Source of the DNA: Rhizobium rhizogenes NBRC 13257
GTDB lineage: Bacteria; Pseudomonadota; Alphaproteobacteria; Rhizobiales; Rhizobiaceae
NCBI RefSeq assembly: GCF_000696095.1
Contig: NZ_BAYX01000003.1
Location: 516,041-580,040 of the forward strand
DNA: 64,000 nt
Direction of reading: 5' to 3'
Made by a program: the position numbers and the translations under genes. Position 1 is the stretch's first letter; every line of letters starts with the position of its first letter. Of the stretch, positions 36,226 to 44,882 are shown in pieces. The notes under the pieces are model-generated. The model had not been told where the DNA came from, ran no database searches, and saw nothing but the letters and a program-made list of their open reading frames with translations.

Positions 36226-37812
36226 ATGTTGAAGAGCTTGCTGACATCGGTGGCAATCGCCGCTGCCTTGATTGCTGCGCAGCCGTCCCTGGCGGCTTCG
36301 CCGCCAAATATGCTGGTGATCGGCACCAACCTCACCGGCATCAGGACACTCGACCCGGCGCAGAACAATGCACGCACGGTTTCCGAGCTGATCTCCAATC
36401 TCTACGACAATCTGGTGCAGCTCTCCCCGGACGACCTCCAGACGCTGAAGCCGATGCTTGCAACGAAGTGGAGCGTTTCGTCGGACGGCAAGATCATCAC
36501 GCTGACTTTGCGTGACGATGCGACCTTCCAGAGCGGCAATCCTGTGACGGCGGAAGATGCCGCATGGTCCATTCAGCGCGTCATCAAGATGGGGCAGGTC
36601 GGCTCGACCGATATCGCGCCCTGGGGCTTCACGGCCGGGAATGTCGACAAGCTGATCCGGGCCAAGGATGCTCACACGCTGGAGATCGAGCTGCCGCAGG
36701 CCGTCAATACCGATCTCGTGCTCTATTCCCTCGCCGGCTCGTCGATCGGCATCATCGACAAGAAGACGGCCCTGTCGCATGAGGCCAACGGCGATTTCGG
36801 CGGTACATGGCTTTCCGCCAATTCGGCAGGCAGCGGGCCGTTCACGCTGGCGCAGTGGCGGCCGAACGATATCGCGATCTTCAATGCCCGCAAGAACTAT
36901 TGGGGCGGCGCTCCGGCCATGACACGCGTCGTTGCCCGCCATATCCCGGAATCGGGCAATCTGCGCCTGCAGCTGGAGGCCGGTGACGTCGATATCGGGC
37001 AATATGTTTCAAGCGGCGATCTCGATGCGCTCGCCACCAACAAGGCCATGGTGATCGACAATGTTCCAGGCCTTGGCTTCTACTATATAGCGCTCAATCA
37101 GAAAGACCCGGACCTGCAGAAGCCCAAGGTCCGCGAGGCGTTTCAGCATGCCTTCGACTGGAAGGCGATTTCCGACAACATCATGCGCTACACCGGCTTT
37201 CCCTGGCAATCGATGATCCCGCGTGGGATGATAGGCGCACCGGAAAGCGCAACATCGCGCTATGATTACGATCCGGCCAAGGCCAAGCAATTGCTGGCAG
37301 AGGCAGGCTATCCGAACGGCCTGAAGAAGGTGCTCAATCCATCGGCGGCGGCAACCTTGCCCTTTACCGAGGCGTTGCAGGCAAGTGCCCGTGTTGCCGG
37401 TATCGATCTCGATCTAGTGCCGGGCGAATTCATCCCGGCGTTTCGCGAGCGCAAATACCAGGTACTCCTCGGCAATTCCGGTGCACGGCTTCCCGATCCC
37501 TTCGCCGTCGCCACGCAATATGCCTACAATCCCGACAATAGCGACGAGGCGCGTCTCGGCAGCTATTATCTCTGGCGGGCCGGCATGAAGGTGGACGAGC
37601 TCAACACGCTGGTCGACCAGTCGATGAAGGAGCGCGATACAGCCAAGCGCACCGACCTCTTCAAGAAGATGGACGGCATCTATGGCGGCATGGACTCGCC
37701 GCTGATCATCTTCTTCCAGCGCACCGATCCCTACGTCATGCGCGCCAACGTCAAGGGCTATCACGGGCATACGACCTGGTCGACGCGCTGGCACGACGTG
37801 ACGAAGGAGTAA
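36226..37812 (+). CDS. Peptide-type ABC substrate-binding protein (family 5)
   Basis: A 528-residue periplasmic binding protein with a Sec signal peptide ending near SLAAS. GGGAGG about 8 bases upstream supports the ATG at 36226 over an earlier one at 36187. The core has IRTLDPAQNNARTVSELISN near residue 38 and the typical AKQLLAEAGYPNG motif near 350. Unlike the other family-5 binding proteins here it uses Sec rather than Tat export. It is followed by its own two permeases and two separate ATPases. Confidence 0.92.
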   Translation: MLKSLLTSVAIAAALIAAQPSLAASPPNMLVIGTNLTGIRTLDPAQNNARTVSELISNLYDNLVQLSPDDLQTLKPMLATKWSVSSDGKIITLTLRDDATFQSGNPVTAEDAAWSIQRVIKMGQVGSTDIAPWGFTAGNVDKLIRAKDAHTLEIELPQAVNTDLVLYSLAGSSIGIIDKKTALSHEANGDFGGTWLSANSAGSGPFTLAQWRPNDIAIFNARKNYWGGAPAMTRVVARHIPESGNLRLQLEAGDVDIGQYVSSGDLDALATNKAMVIDNVPGLGFYYIALNQKDPDLQKPKVREAFQHAFDWKAISDNIMRYTGFPWQSMIPRGMIGAPESATSRYDYDPAKAKQLLAEAGYPNGLKKVLNPSAAATLPFTEALQASARVAGIDLDLVPGEFIPAFRERKYQVLLGNSGARLPDPFAVATQYAYNPDNSDEARLGSYYLWRAGMKVDELNTLVDQSMKERDTAKRTDLFKKMDGIYGGMDSPLIIFFQRTDPYVMRANVKGYHGHTTWSTRWHDVTKE

Positions 37813-37818
37813 TCGCCT

Positions 37819-38916
37819 GTGACGAGTGCCGAGTTGACACCGAAACGCGATTCCCGTGGCAGCATGGATCGGGATGCGTTCGCGGATACGCCGCCGCATC
37901 CGCTCGTCGCCCTCCTGCGGCGATTGGCGGGCCGCGTCGTGGCGATCGTCACCACGCTGCTCGGGCTACTATTTCTTACCTTTTCGATGGGGCGACTACT
38001 TCCAGCCGATCCGGTGCTTGCCATTACTGGGTCAGAGGTGAGCAAGGCGGTCTATGATCGCGTCTATAACGAGCTTGGGCTCGGCCAGCCGATCTGGATG
38101 CAGTTCCTCACCTATGTTGGGAAGATCGCGACCGGCGATCTCGGCACCTCGGCCACGACCGGCCAGCCGATCCTGACCGATCTCTTGAGCATTTTCCCGG
38201 CGACCATCGAGCTTGCCATCATCGCCATGATCATCGGCATCGTCGTCGGCGTCCCGCTCGGCATCACCGCGGCCGTCCGGCGCGGCACGATCCTCGATCA
38301 CATCGCGCGCATCGTCGCCCTTGCCGGCCATTCCATTCCGATCTTCTGGATGGGGCTGATGGCGCTCTTCGTCTTCTACGCCAAGCTCCAGCTCGTTGGT
38401 GCGTCGGGTCGCGTCGACGTTCTGTATGAGGGGCTCGTGACGCCAGTCACCGGCTTTCTGCTGATCGATTCCGCTATGGAAGGCCAGTGGGACGTGTTTC
38501 AAAACGCGCTCAATCACATCATCCTGCCGGGCGCGATCCTCGGTTATTATTCCGTGGCCTATATCTGCCGCATGTCGCGCAGCTTCATGCTGGAGCAGCT
38601 CGGCCAGGAATATATCGTGACGGCAAGGGCAAAGGGGCTTGGACGGCGCAAGGTCGTCTGGCGCCATGCCTTCCGGAATATCCGCGTCCAATTGCTGACA
38701 ATCATGGCGCTGACCTTCGGCGGCCTGCTGGAAGGCGCGGTGCTGATCGAGACGGTTTTCGGCTGGCCTGGGCTCGGCCAATATCTGACGCGCGGACTGC
38801 AGATGAACGACATGAATGTCGTCATGGGTGCCGTGCTGACGATCGGCGCCGTCTTCCTCACCATCAATATCATCTCGGATGTGCTTTATCGCATTCTTGA
38901 TCCAAGGACACGGTGA
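37819..38916 (+). CDS. Peptide-type ABC transporter permease, DppB family
   Basis: A 365-residue permease, longer than usual through a 40-residue cytoplasmic N-terminus and a periplasmic loop near residues 190-230. A GTG start at 37819 follows GAAGGAG by about 10 bases. The family block LLFLTFSMGRLLPADPVL lies near 53, the EAA loop is TARAKGLGRRKVVWRHAFR, and the protein ends DPRTR. It overlaps the next gene by four bases (GTGA). Confidence 0.9.
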   Translation: MTSAELTPKRDSRGSMDRDAFADTPPHPLVALLRRLAGRVVAIVTTLLGLLFLTFSMGRLLPADPVLAITGSEVSKAVYDRVYNELGLGQPIWMQFLTYVGKIATGDLGTSATTGQPILTDLLSIFPATIELAIIAMIIGIVVGVPLGITAAVRRGTILDHIARIVALAGHSIPIFWMGLMALFVFYAKLQLVGASGRVDVLYEGLVTPVTGFLLIDSAMEGQWDVFQNALNHIILPGAILGYYSVAYICRMSRSFMLEQLGQEYIVTARAKGLGRRKVVWRHAFRNIRVQLLTIMALTFGGLLEGAVLIETVFGWPGLGQYLTRGLQMNDMNVVMGAVLTIGAVFLTINIISDVLYRILDPRTR

Positions 38917-39857
38917 CGCCGATGACGATCTCCGCCGAACACACAGATCGCGCCAGCGGCAACAGCTTTCGCAAATGGCTGCTCGCGCCCGAGCCCCAGG
39001 GATGGTTCCAGTCCTCCGTGCAGCAATTCCATCAGGGCTGGCTGAAGTTCCGCCTGCATCCGCTCGGCCTTATCGGCCTTGCCATCATCGTCCTGCTGAT
39101 CCTCGTTGCCATCGCCGCGCCCTTGCTGACGCGGTATGATCCGATCGTGCAGGACATGGCGGGGCGGCTCGCGCCGCCATCGACGCAGCATTGGCTCGGT
39201 ACTGACAATTTCGGCCGCGATGTCTTTGCCCGCATCGTCTATGGCGGGCGCACGACGCTCTATATCATCATGCTCGTCTCGATCATCGTCGCACCCTTGG
39301 GCCTGCTGATCGGCACCTGCTCCGGCTATTTCGGGGGGATTGTCGATGAGATCCTGATGCGGATCACCGACATCTTCCTGTCCTTTCCAGGCCTGGTGCT
39401 GGCGCTGGGCTTTGCGGCGGCACTCGGTCCCGGCATCACCAATGCGATCATCGCGATCTCGCTGACGGCCTGGCCGCCGATTGCCCGGCTCGCGCGCGCC
39501 GAAACGCTCAGCCTGCGCAAGGCGGATTTCATCGCCGCCGTGCGTCTGCAAGGCGCGACGCCCTTGGCGATCATCACTCGCCACATCCTGCCGATGTGTA
39601 TCCCCTCGGTGATCGTGCGTGTGACTCTCAACATGGCCGGCATCATCATCACCGCCGCCGGCCTCGGCTTTCTCGGCCTCGGCGCGCAACCGCCCTGGCC
39701 GGAATGGGGGTCGATGGCGGCCACAGGCCGCGAATTTATGCTCGACAGCCCCTGGGTCATCGCCGCCCCCGGCATTGCCATCGCGCTGGTAAGCCTTGCC
39801 TTCAACCTCGTCGGCGATGCGCTGCGCGATGTCCTTGATCCAAGAGGTGCGGAATGA
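38913..39857 (+). CDS. Peptide-type ABC transporter permease, DppC family
   Basis: A 314-residue permease. HWLGTDNFGRDVFARIVYGG near residue 93 is the DppC landmark, LRKADFIAAVRLQGATPL is the EAA region, and LGFLGLGAQPPWPEWG lies near the C-terminus. The GTG at 38913 overlaps the previous stop; an ATG at 38922 is the alternative. The stop overlaps the start of the first ATPase. Confidence 0.92.
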   Translation: MTPMTISAEHTDRASGNSFRKWLLAPEPQGWFQSSVQQFHQGWLKFRLHPLGLIGLAIIVLLILVAIAAPLLTRYDPIVQDMAGRLAPPSTQHWLGTDNFGRDVFARIVYGGRTTLYIIMLVSIIVAPLGLLIGTCSGYFGGIVDEILMRITDIFLSFPGLVLALGFAAALGPGITNAIIAISLTAWPPIARLARAETLSLRKADFIAAVRLQGATPLAIITRHILPMCIPSVIVRVTLNMAGIIITAAGLGFLGLGAQPPWPEWGSMAATGREFMLDSPWVIAAPGIAIALVSLAFNLVGDALRDVLDPRGAE

Positions 39858-40711
39858 GCTCTTCCCTCATTGATATTCACAATCTCGAGATCGCCTTCGG
39901 CGGCGGCTCCGTGCGGGCCGTGCGCGGCGTCAGCTTTTCGCTGGGCCAGGAAAAACTCGGCATCGTCGGCGAATCCGGCTCGGGCAAGTCGACGGTCGGT
40001 CGCGCCATCATGCGGCTGCTGCCGCCGACGGCAATGGTCAGCGCCGAACGGATGAGTTTTCGCGACGTCGATCTGCTCAAGGCAGACGAGCGCAAGATGA
40101 TGACGATCCGTGGGCGGCGGATCGGGCTCATCCTGCAGGATCCGAAATATTCGCTCAATCCGGTCATGCGGATCGGAGAGCAGATCGCCGAGACCTATCG
40201 CCTGCACTATCCCAAGGCGAGTGCGAAGCAGGCCTACGGCCAAACGCTGGAGATGCTCGAGGCCGTCAAGATCCGCGATGTCGAACGGGTGGCCCGTCTC
40301 TATCCGCACGAGATCTCAGGCGGCATGGGCCAACGCGTGATGATCGCCATGATGCTGATTGCCGAGCCCGAGGTTCTGATCGCCGACGAGCCGACATCCG
40401 CGCTCGATGTCACGGTGCGGCTCGAAATCCTCGCCCTGTTGGACGAGCTTGTCGCCCGGCGCAATCTCGGCCTGATCTTCATCAGTCACGACCTGAACCT
40501 TGTGCGGAATTTCTGCGACCGCGTGCTGATCATGTATGCCGGACGGGTCGTCGAGGTCCTTGAGGCGCGAGATCTCGACAAGGCCAGGCACCCCTATACG
40601 CAAGGCCTGCTCGCGTCGCTGCCGTCGATCGACGATCCGCCGATCCGCCTGCCGATCTTGAAACGCGATCCGTCCTGGCTCGACAGTAAGATCCTGGAGA
40701 GAACGCGATGA
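39854..40711 (+). CDS. Peptide-type ABC transporter ATP-binding protein, DppD type
   Basis: A 285-residue ATPase, somewhat shorter than classic DppD (about 325). Walker A is GESGSGKST, the signature ISGGMGQRV, Walker [13 protein letters not shown], and [16 protein letters not shown] is the peptide-importer C-terminal segment. The missing C-terminal part is where many members carry Cys residues for an iron-sulfur cluster; none is seen here. It overlaps its neighbours by four bases at both ends. Confidence 0.92.
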   Translation: MSSSLIDIHNLEIAFGGGSVRAVRGVSFSLGQEKLGIVGESGSGKSTVGRAIMRLLPPTAMVSAERMSFRDVDLLKADERKMMTIRGRRIGLILQDPKYSLNPVMRIGEQIAETYRLHYPKASAKQAYGQTLEMLEAVKIRDVERVARLYPHEISGGMGQRVMIAMMLIAEPEVLIADEPTSALDVTVRLEILALLDELVARRNLGLIFISHDLNLVRNFCDRVLIMYAGRVVEVLEARDLDKARHPYTQGLLASLPSIDDPPIRLPILKRDPSWLDSKILERTR

Positions 40712-41466
40712 TCGAAATCGACAATCTCACCATCCGTTTCGCCGCCGGCCAGAGGCCTGTCGTGAGGAATGTCAGCTTCGACGTCGAGAAGGGCACGGCT
40801 TTCGGCTTGGTCGGCGAGTCCGGCTGCGGAAAATCCACGGTCCTGCGTGCCGTATCCGGTCTCAATCCGAATTACCAAGGCAGCATCGAGCTGGACGGCG
40901 ACATTCTGGACCGGCGGCGCGACCGGCCGTTCTTCCGCCGGGTGCAGATGGTGTTTCAGGACCCCTACGGATCGCTCCACCCCCGCAAGACCATCCGCTC
41001 GCAGCTCAAGGAGCCGCTCCGTAACCAGGGGATTGCCACCGGCTCGATGGATGTCGATGCCCTGCTGCGCTCCGTCGGCCTCGATCCGTCGCTAAGTTAC
41101 CGGTTCCCGCATCAGCTTTCGGGCGGCCAACGCCAACGCGTCGCCATCGCCCGCGCCCTGGTTCTGAACCCCGCCGTCCTGCTGCTCGACGAACCCACGT
41201 CCGCGCTCGACGTCTCGGTCCAGGCCGAAATCCTCAACCTGTTGGACGACCTGCGCCGCGAACGCGGCCTGACCTACCTGCTTGTCAGCCACGATCTCGC
41301 TGTCGTCTCCCATATGTGCAGCCGCGTCGCCATCATGGAGGCGGGGGAGATCGTCGAAGAGGTCGATATCGAAAGACTGCGAAAGGGAGTGGTCGAACAT
41401 CCCTATTCGCAGCGCCTGCTGCGGGCGAGCCGGATGTATGGCAAACAGCGGGAGGTTCTTGCGTAA
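40708..41466 (+). CDS. Peptide-type ABC transporter ATP-binding protein, DppF type
   Basis: A 252-residue ATPase, short for DppF (about 320) because the C-terminal extension after EHPYSQRLLRASRM is nearly absent. Walker A GESGCGKST, signature LSGGQRQRV and Walker [13 protein letters not shown] are intact. It is the last gene of the plus-strand importer operon that starts with the FadR-type regulator or with the binding protein. Confidence 0.91.
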   Translation: MIEIDNLTIRFAAGQRPVVRNVSFDVEKGTAFGLVGESGCGKSTVLRAVSGLNPNYQGSIELDGDILDRRRDRPFFRRVQMVFQDPYGSLHPRKTIRSQLKEPLRNQGIATGSMDVDALLRSVGLDPSLSYRFPHQLSGGQRQRVAIARALVLNPAVLLLDEPTSALDVSVQAEILNLLDDLRRERGLTYLLVSHDLAVVSHMCSRVAIMEAGEIVEEVDIERLRKGVVEHPYSQRLLRASRMYGKQREVLA

Positions 41467-41543
41467 TTAATTGCCATATCGACTTTGGCCAAAGGTGTGG
41501 CAGGGATCCTTGCCGTTTTTGCTGGTGCTCATATTGTTCCGCC

Positions 41544-41783
41544 ATGAGCGCTATAAGTATCTATCTGCCGGACGCTTTGAGGAGCTTTGTCGACGAGCAA
41601 GCTTCAACGCATGGCTACGCGACGAGCGGCGAATATATCCGCGAATTGATCCGTCAGGATCAGGACCGGTCCAATCTACGCAAATTGTTGTTTGACGGAT
41701 CGTTGTCTCCGACGAACAAACCGGTCGATGCGGATTATTTTGCCGGCTTGCGCGATCGTGTGCATCGGCAGCGGGGCGTCTAG
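41544..41783 (+). CDS. parD: ParD-family antitoxin without an intact toxin partner
   Basis: A 79-residue protein of the ribbon-helix-helix ParD/CC2985 antitoxin family. The N-terminal strand and helices (SISIYLPDALRSFVDEQ-like, then YATSGEYIRELIRQDQ) form the DNA-binding part. The C-terminal helix (ADYFAGLRDRVHRQRG) would normally wrap the ParE toxin. The family's normal length is present, so the antitoxin seems intact. The toxin gene that should follow is missing except for a remnant overlapping the stop. The antitoxin may persist as an autoregulator or as an anti-addiction factor against related ParE toxins. Confidence 0.85.
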   Translation: MSAISIYLPDALRSFVDEQASTHGYATSGEYIRELIRQDQDRSNLRKLLFDGSLSPTNKPVDADYFAGLRDRVHRQRGV

Positions 41784-41859
41784 GCATATCGACGTTTGGC
41801 GCGTGCTTCACGCCAAACGCGACATCCCACAGTGGATGCAGGAACCGGATCATTCTTAG
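41782..41859 (+). pseudogene. C-terminal remnant of a ParE/RelE-type toxin
   Basis: Overlapping the ParD stop in another frame, codons from 41782 read RHIDVWRVLHAKRDIPQWM and run to a TAG at 41857. This closely fits the last 25 residues of ParE-type toxins, whose final strand and tail read like VxVxRVLHxxRDI. There is no start codon and no room for the other 70 or so toxin residues between antitoxin and remnant, so an internal deletion removed most of parE. The call rests on motif resemblance in a short peptide. Confidence 0.6.
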
Positions 41860-42647
41860 TCGTTCAGATGGTTCATCCTGATCTCCGGCCAGAGCGGCTC
41901 AGTCGCCGCCAACAAGGCCGGCGTTCCAGCTGCGATCCATGGGACGCGGCTTGCGAGATCCTCACCGATCCGCACCTCGAGCCCGGCTTCGCGGGCAAGC
42001 ACGGCACCGCCGGCGATGTCCCACATCGTTGTCACCTTCTGCAAATGCCCATCGAAAATGCCGCGTGCGGCAAAGACGAGGGAGACGGAGGTCGAATGGA
42101 AGGCTTCGACGACCCAGCCCGCGCGTCTCAACCCAACTTGAAACCTGGCGGCATCGTCGAAATCCTCCGCGGGATTGTCGCCCAGCGACATGACGCGGAC
42201 GTCCTCCAAGGGGCTGGTGCGGGCGAGCGGCTTGCCGTTCATCAAGAGGCCGGTGCCATCGGCGGCCGCGTAGATTTCGCCCATGACCGGCATGGCAACG
42301 ACGCCGAATTCGGGGCGGCCGTTACGCACGAAGCCAAGTGAAATTCCCCAGAGCGGCGAGCCACGAAGGAAGTTCGACGTGCCGTCGATCGGGTCGATGA
42401 TCCAAAGCGCGCCTTCCGGCTGCCCGCCGAACTCCTCGCCGACGATCGCTTCGCCGGGAAAGGCGGCGGCGAGCCGATCGCGGATCAGGTTTTCGACGGT
42501 CGTGTCGGCTTCGGAGACGAAGTCCTGCACGCCCTTGGCATGGGTGGCGACAGTCTGGTGCGCTGCAAAGAAATGCAGCGCCTTGTCGGCCGCTTCCTCG
42601 ATGATGGCGCTCGCCTGTGAGAGACGCTCGTGGGCGGCGGCCATCAT
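41856..42647 (-). CDS. Inositol-monophosphatase-family phosphatase
   Basis: A 263-residue Mg-dependent phosphatase of the IMPase/FBPase superfamily. Metal-ligand motifs are VGEEFG (69-74), DPIDGTSNF (85-93) and WDIAGG near residue 215. Members hydrolyse inositol phosphate, histidinol phosphate, PAP or sugar phosphates. The start codon overlaps the stop of the upstream GDPD gene (ATG 42647, TGA 42646-42644), so the two are coupled. Together they could split a glycerophosphodiester and then dephosphorylate the product. The 3' end meets the ParE remnant tail to tail. Confidence 0.88.
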   Translation of the reverse strand: MMAAAHERLSQASAIIEEAADKALHFFAAHQTVATHAKGVQDFVSEADTTVENLIRDRLAAAFPGEAIVGEEFGGQPEGALWIIDPIDGTSNFLRGSPLWGISLGFVRNGRPEFGVVAMPVMGEIYAAADGTGLLMNGKPLARTSPLEDVRVMSLGDNPAEDFDDAARFQVGLRRAGWVVEAFHSTSVSLVFAARGIFDGHLQKVTTMWDIAGGAVLAREAGLEVRIGEDLASRVPWIAAGTPALLAATEPLWPEIRMNHLND

Positions 42648-43516
42648 GCGATCCTCTTGGTCTCATGGCCGGCGAGCCATTGCTTGAATGGCGCAATCGT
42701 GTCGGTCTGGACGGCGCCGACGCCTACCTCGACCAAGGTGCCCCATACACCTTCGGGATCGCCGAGCGCCCGGCTGTCGTTGAAATCGAGATTATGAGAG
42801 ACATCGAGCGTATTGATCCAGAGGCGGATATTCTGACGCTTCAGTTCCTCGCGCCCGCCGGCAAGGTCGGTAATGTCGGAAAACTTGACCTCCACCATCG
42901 GCGCCCGCAGCGGCTCGATCAGCTTCAGGTCTTCGGCGAATTGTCCGGGCCTGACGCGAAACATCGGCATATGCGGGATGGAGCCGAACCAGTCCGCATC
43001 GATCACCGGGAAATGGCCGGATGCCGGCTCGATATCGGTCTTGATGATGATCTGGTCCTGCATATCGAGGCGCTTGATCGTGGCGATCACCAGCGGCAAG
43101 TCACGCGAATATTTCGTGTCGATATTGACGAAGATCCGCCCGCGCGCCTCCTCCAGCGCTTCCTCCAGCGTCGGAATGCGCTCGTCGGTGACGGACGCTG
43201 TCTCTCCGCCGCCACCTGAGCGAAGACGGGCATTGCGGATTGTCGCGAGATCGCAGGCGCTGATAACGCCGGTGCCGGTCGATGTCCGGTCAAGCGTCGC
43301 ATCATGGATCACGACAAGCTTTCCATCGGACGTCGCCTGCGTGTCGATTTCGACGATTTCCACATTAAGTGCCGCAGCGTCGCGGATAGACGTGAGCGAG
43401 TTTTCCGGCGCTGCCGTCCACAGGCCGCGATGCGCGATGGTGAGAATATCAGGGTTGCTGCGCGAAACGAGCGAGAAAATGTCTGCGAAACGGGAGGCAG
43501 CGGTCTGGCTGGGCAT
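42644..43516 (-). CDS. Glycerophosphodiester phosphodiesterase family protein
   Basis: A 290-residue cytoplasmic enzyme of the GDPD family, which hydrolyses glycerophosphodiesters to glycerol 3-phosphate and an alcohol. Active-site residues are visible: HRG at 29-31, E56 and D58 in VEIVEID, and HD at 71-72. There is no signal peptide. The start at 43516 (MPSQTAASRF) is chosen for length and family fit, although the ribosome site is weak. It is coupled to the phosphatase downstream and lies divergent to a ROK regulator, which probably controls both. Confidence 0.87.
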   Translation of the reverse strand: MPSQTAASRFADIFSLVSRSNPDILTIAHRGLWTAAPENSLTSIRDAAALNVEIVEIDTQATSDGKLVVIHDATLDRTSTGTGVISACDLATIRNARLRSGGGGETASVTDERIPTLEEALEEARGRIFVNIDTKYSRDLPLVIATIKRLDMQDQIIIKTDIEPASGHFPVIDADWFGSIPHMPMFRVRPGQFAEDLKLIEPLRAPMVEVKFSDITDLAGGREELKRQNIRLWINTLDVSHNLDFNDSRALGDPEGVWGTLVEVGVGAVQTDTIAPFKQWLAGHETKRIA

Positions 43517-43602
43517 GGGGAGAACTTTCGGATGGTTGAGGTTTGGGAGGAGGATCAGATCTTGCCCATTCCGGCGGGAAATATTGTTCTCATTCCAGTT
43601 AA

Positions 43603-43617
43603 TACACTTTAGGTGTA
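43603..43617. promoter_or_regulatory. Possible ROK operator
   Basis: TACAC (43603-43607) and GTGTA (43613-43617) form an inverted repeat with a 5-base TTTAG spacer, in the AT-rich part of the 187-bp gap between the GDPD gene (-) and the ROK regulator (+). Symmetry is short, so confidence is modest. Confidence 0.35.
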
Positions 43618-43703
43618 ATATTTGTGACGGGTCCAGTAAAAAAGCCCCTCTGGGCATTACAGGATGGATTGCGAGCCCTCGTCCGAGCGGCTAAGCCAGA
43701 GGT

Positions 43704-44852
43704 ATGACACTGCAAGCTGCTTCCCCGACCAGGTTCGACATGTCGCCGCTTGCGAGCGACAACGAACGGATGATCCTCGATATCGTGCGCCGTCACGAGC
43801 CGATCGCGCGTTCGACGATCACGGCGCATACCAATCTGACCCAGCAGTCCGTGCACCGGCTTGTGGAAACCCTGATGGAGCGGGGCCTTCTTCGCGCGGG
43901 CGCGCCGCTCAAGGGCGCGCGTGGCCAGCCGAGCCCGACGATCGAACTGGTGAAGCAAGCGGTCTATTCCGTCGGCATCTCGATCAACACCGATTCAGCG
44001 ATCCTGTATCTGGCCGATTTCGGCTGCAACGTGGTTGCTGAGGAAACCCTGAGGATGGTGCCGAGCGATCGGCAGGCGACCATCGCCAGGCTTCTGGAAA
44101 CTCTTCAAACCATCCTGAAAAAGCACGGTATATCGCGCGAACGCCTTGCGGGGCTCGGCTTTTCGATGTCGGGGTTTTTCGTCATGGACAATCGGGAATT
44201 CAATGCGCCAGAGCCTCTGCGGGACTGGTCGCTCGTCGATCTGCGTCCGGGTCTTGAGCGCGCTTTCGAGCTTCCCGTATGGCTGGAGAATAACGCGACG
44301 ACGGGTGCTATTGGCGAAAGCCTGCGCGGCGCCGGCCTCTGGTGTTCCACCTTCGCCTATCTTTCCTTCAATTACGGTTTCGGCGGCGGCCTCATCCTCG
44401 ACAGCAAGCCCTTTCATGGCTTTCACGGCAATGCCGGCGAATTCAGCGGCATCTACAATCCGGATGAATCGCCAAAGCGGCCTGCTTTGCAATATCTGAT
44501 CCGGATGCTGCAGGAGAACGGCATCGATATCCATTCGATCGATGAACTGCACCAGCGCTTCGATCCGTCCTGGCCCGGCGTGGAGGCGTGGCTGGAGCAG
44601 ACTATGCCCCTGCTGGATCGGTTGGTCGCGAGCTTGATCGCCGTGCTTGATCCGCAGGCGATCGTGTTCGGGGGGCAATTGCCGCGGGAGCTTGGGCGGA
44701 TGATGATCGGGCGCGTGCACATGCCATCTTCGCGCGCACATCGGTATGATGTCGGGCCGCGGGAGGCGAAGCTGGTGCTGAGTGAAACGAGAGGGGATGC
44801 CGCTGCGATCGGAGCTGCCCTGCTACCGTTGAAACTCCGTTACTTCCTCTAG
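43704..44852 (+). CDS. ROK-family transcriptional regulator
   Basis: A 382-residue NagC/XylR/Mlc-type regulator: an N-terminal winged helix (about 20-80; ARSTITAHTNLTQQSVHRLV is the helix-turn-helix) and a ROK sugar-kinase-like domain (about 90-380). The ROK signature is NYGFGGGLILD with GFHGNAGEFSG near residues 225-250. The CxCGxxGCxE zinc motif of many ROK proteins is absent, as in a subgroup of rhizobial regulators. It faces the GDPD/phosphatase pair and probably controls it in response to a sugar or polyol. Confidence 0.87.
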   Translation: MTLQAASPTRFDMSPLASDNERMILDIVRRHEPIARSTITAHTNLTQQSVHRLVETLMERGLLRAGAPLKGARGQPSPTIELVKQAVYSVGISINTDSAILYLADFGCNVVAEETLRMVPSDRQATIARLLETLQTILKKHGISRERLAGLGFSMSGFFVMDNREFNAPEPLRDWSLVDLRPGLERAFELPVWLENNATTGAIGESLRGAGLWCSTFAYLSFNYGFGGGLILDSKPFHGFHGNAGEFSGIYNPDESPKRPALQYLIRMLQENGIDIHSIDELHQRFDPSWPGVEAWLEQTMPLLDRLVASLIAVLDPQAIVFGGQLPRELGRMMIGRVHMPSSRAHRYDVGPREAKLVLSETRGDAAAIGAALLPLKLRYFL

Positions 44853-44882
44853 CGGCTCAGTTACACGCCGCATTGACCTGTT

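Noticed and set aside
41467..41543. A complete ParE toxin gene near the ParD gene
   Set aside because: No toxin-sized frame exists upstream or downstream; only the short C-terminal scrap at 41782-41859 fits.
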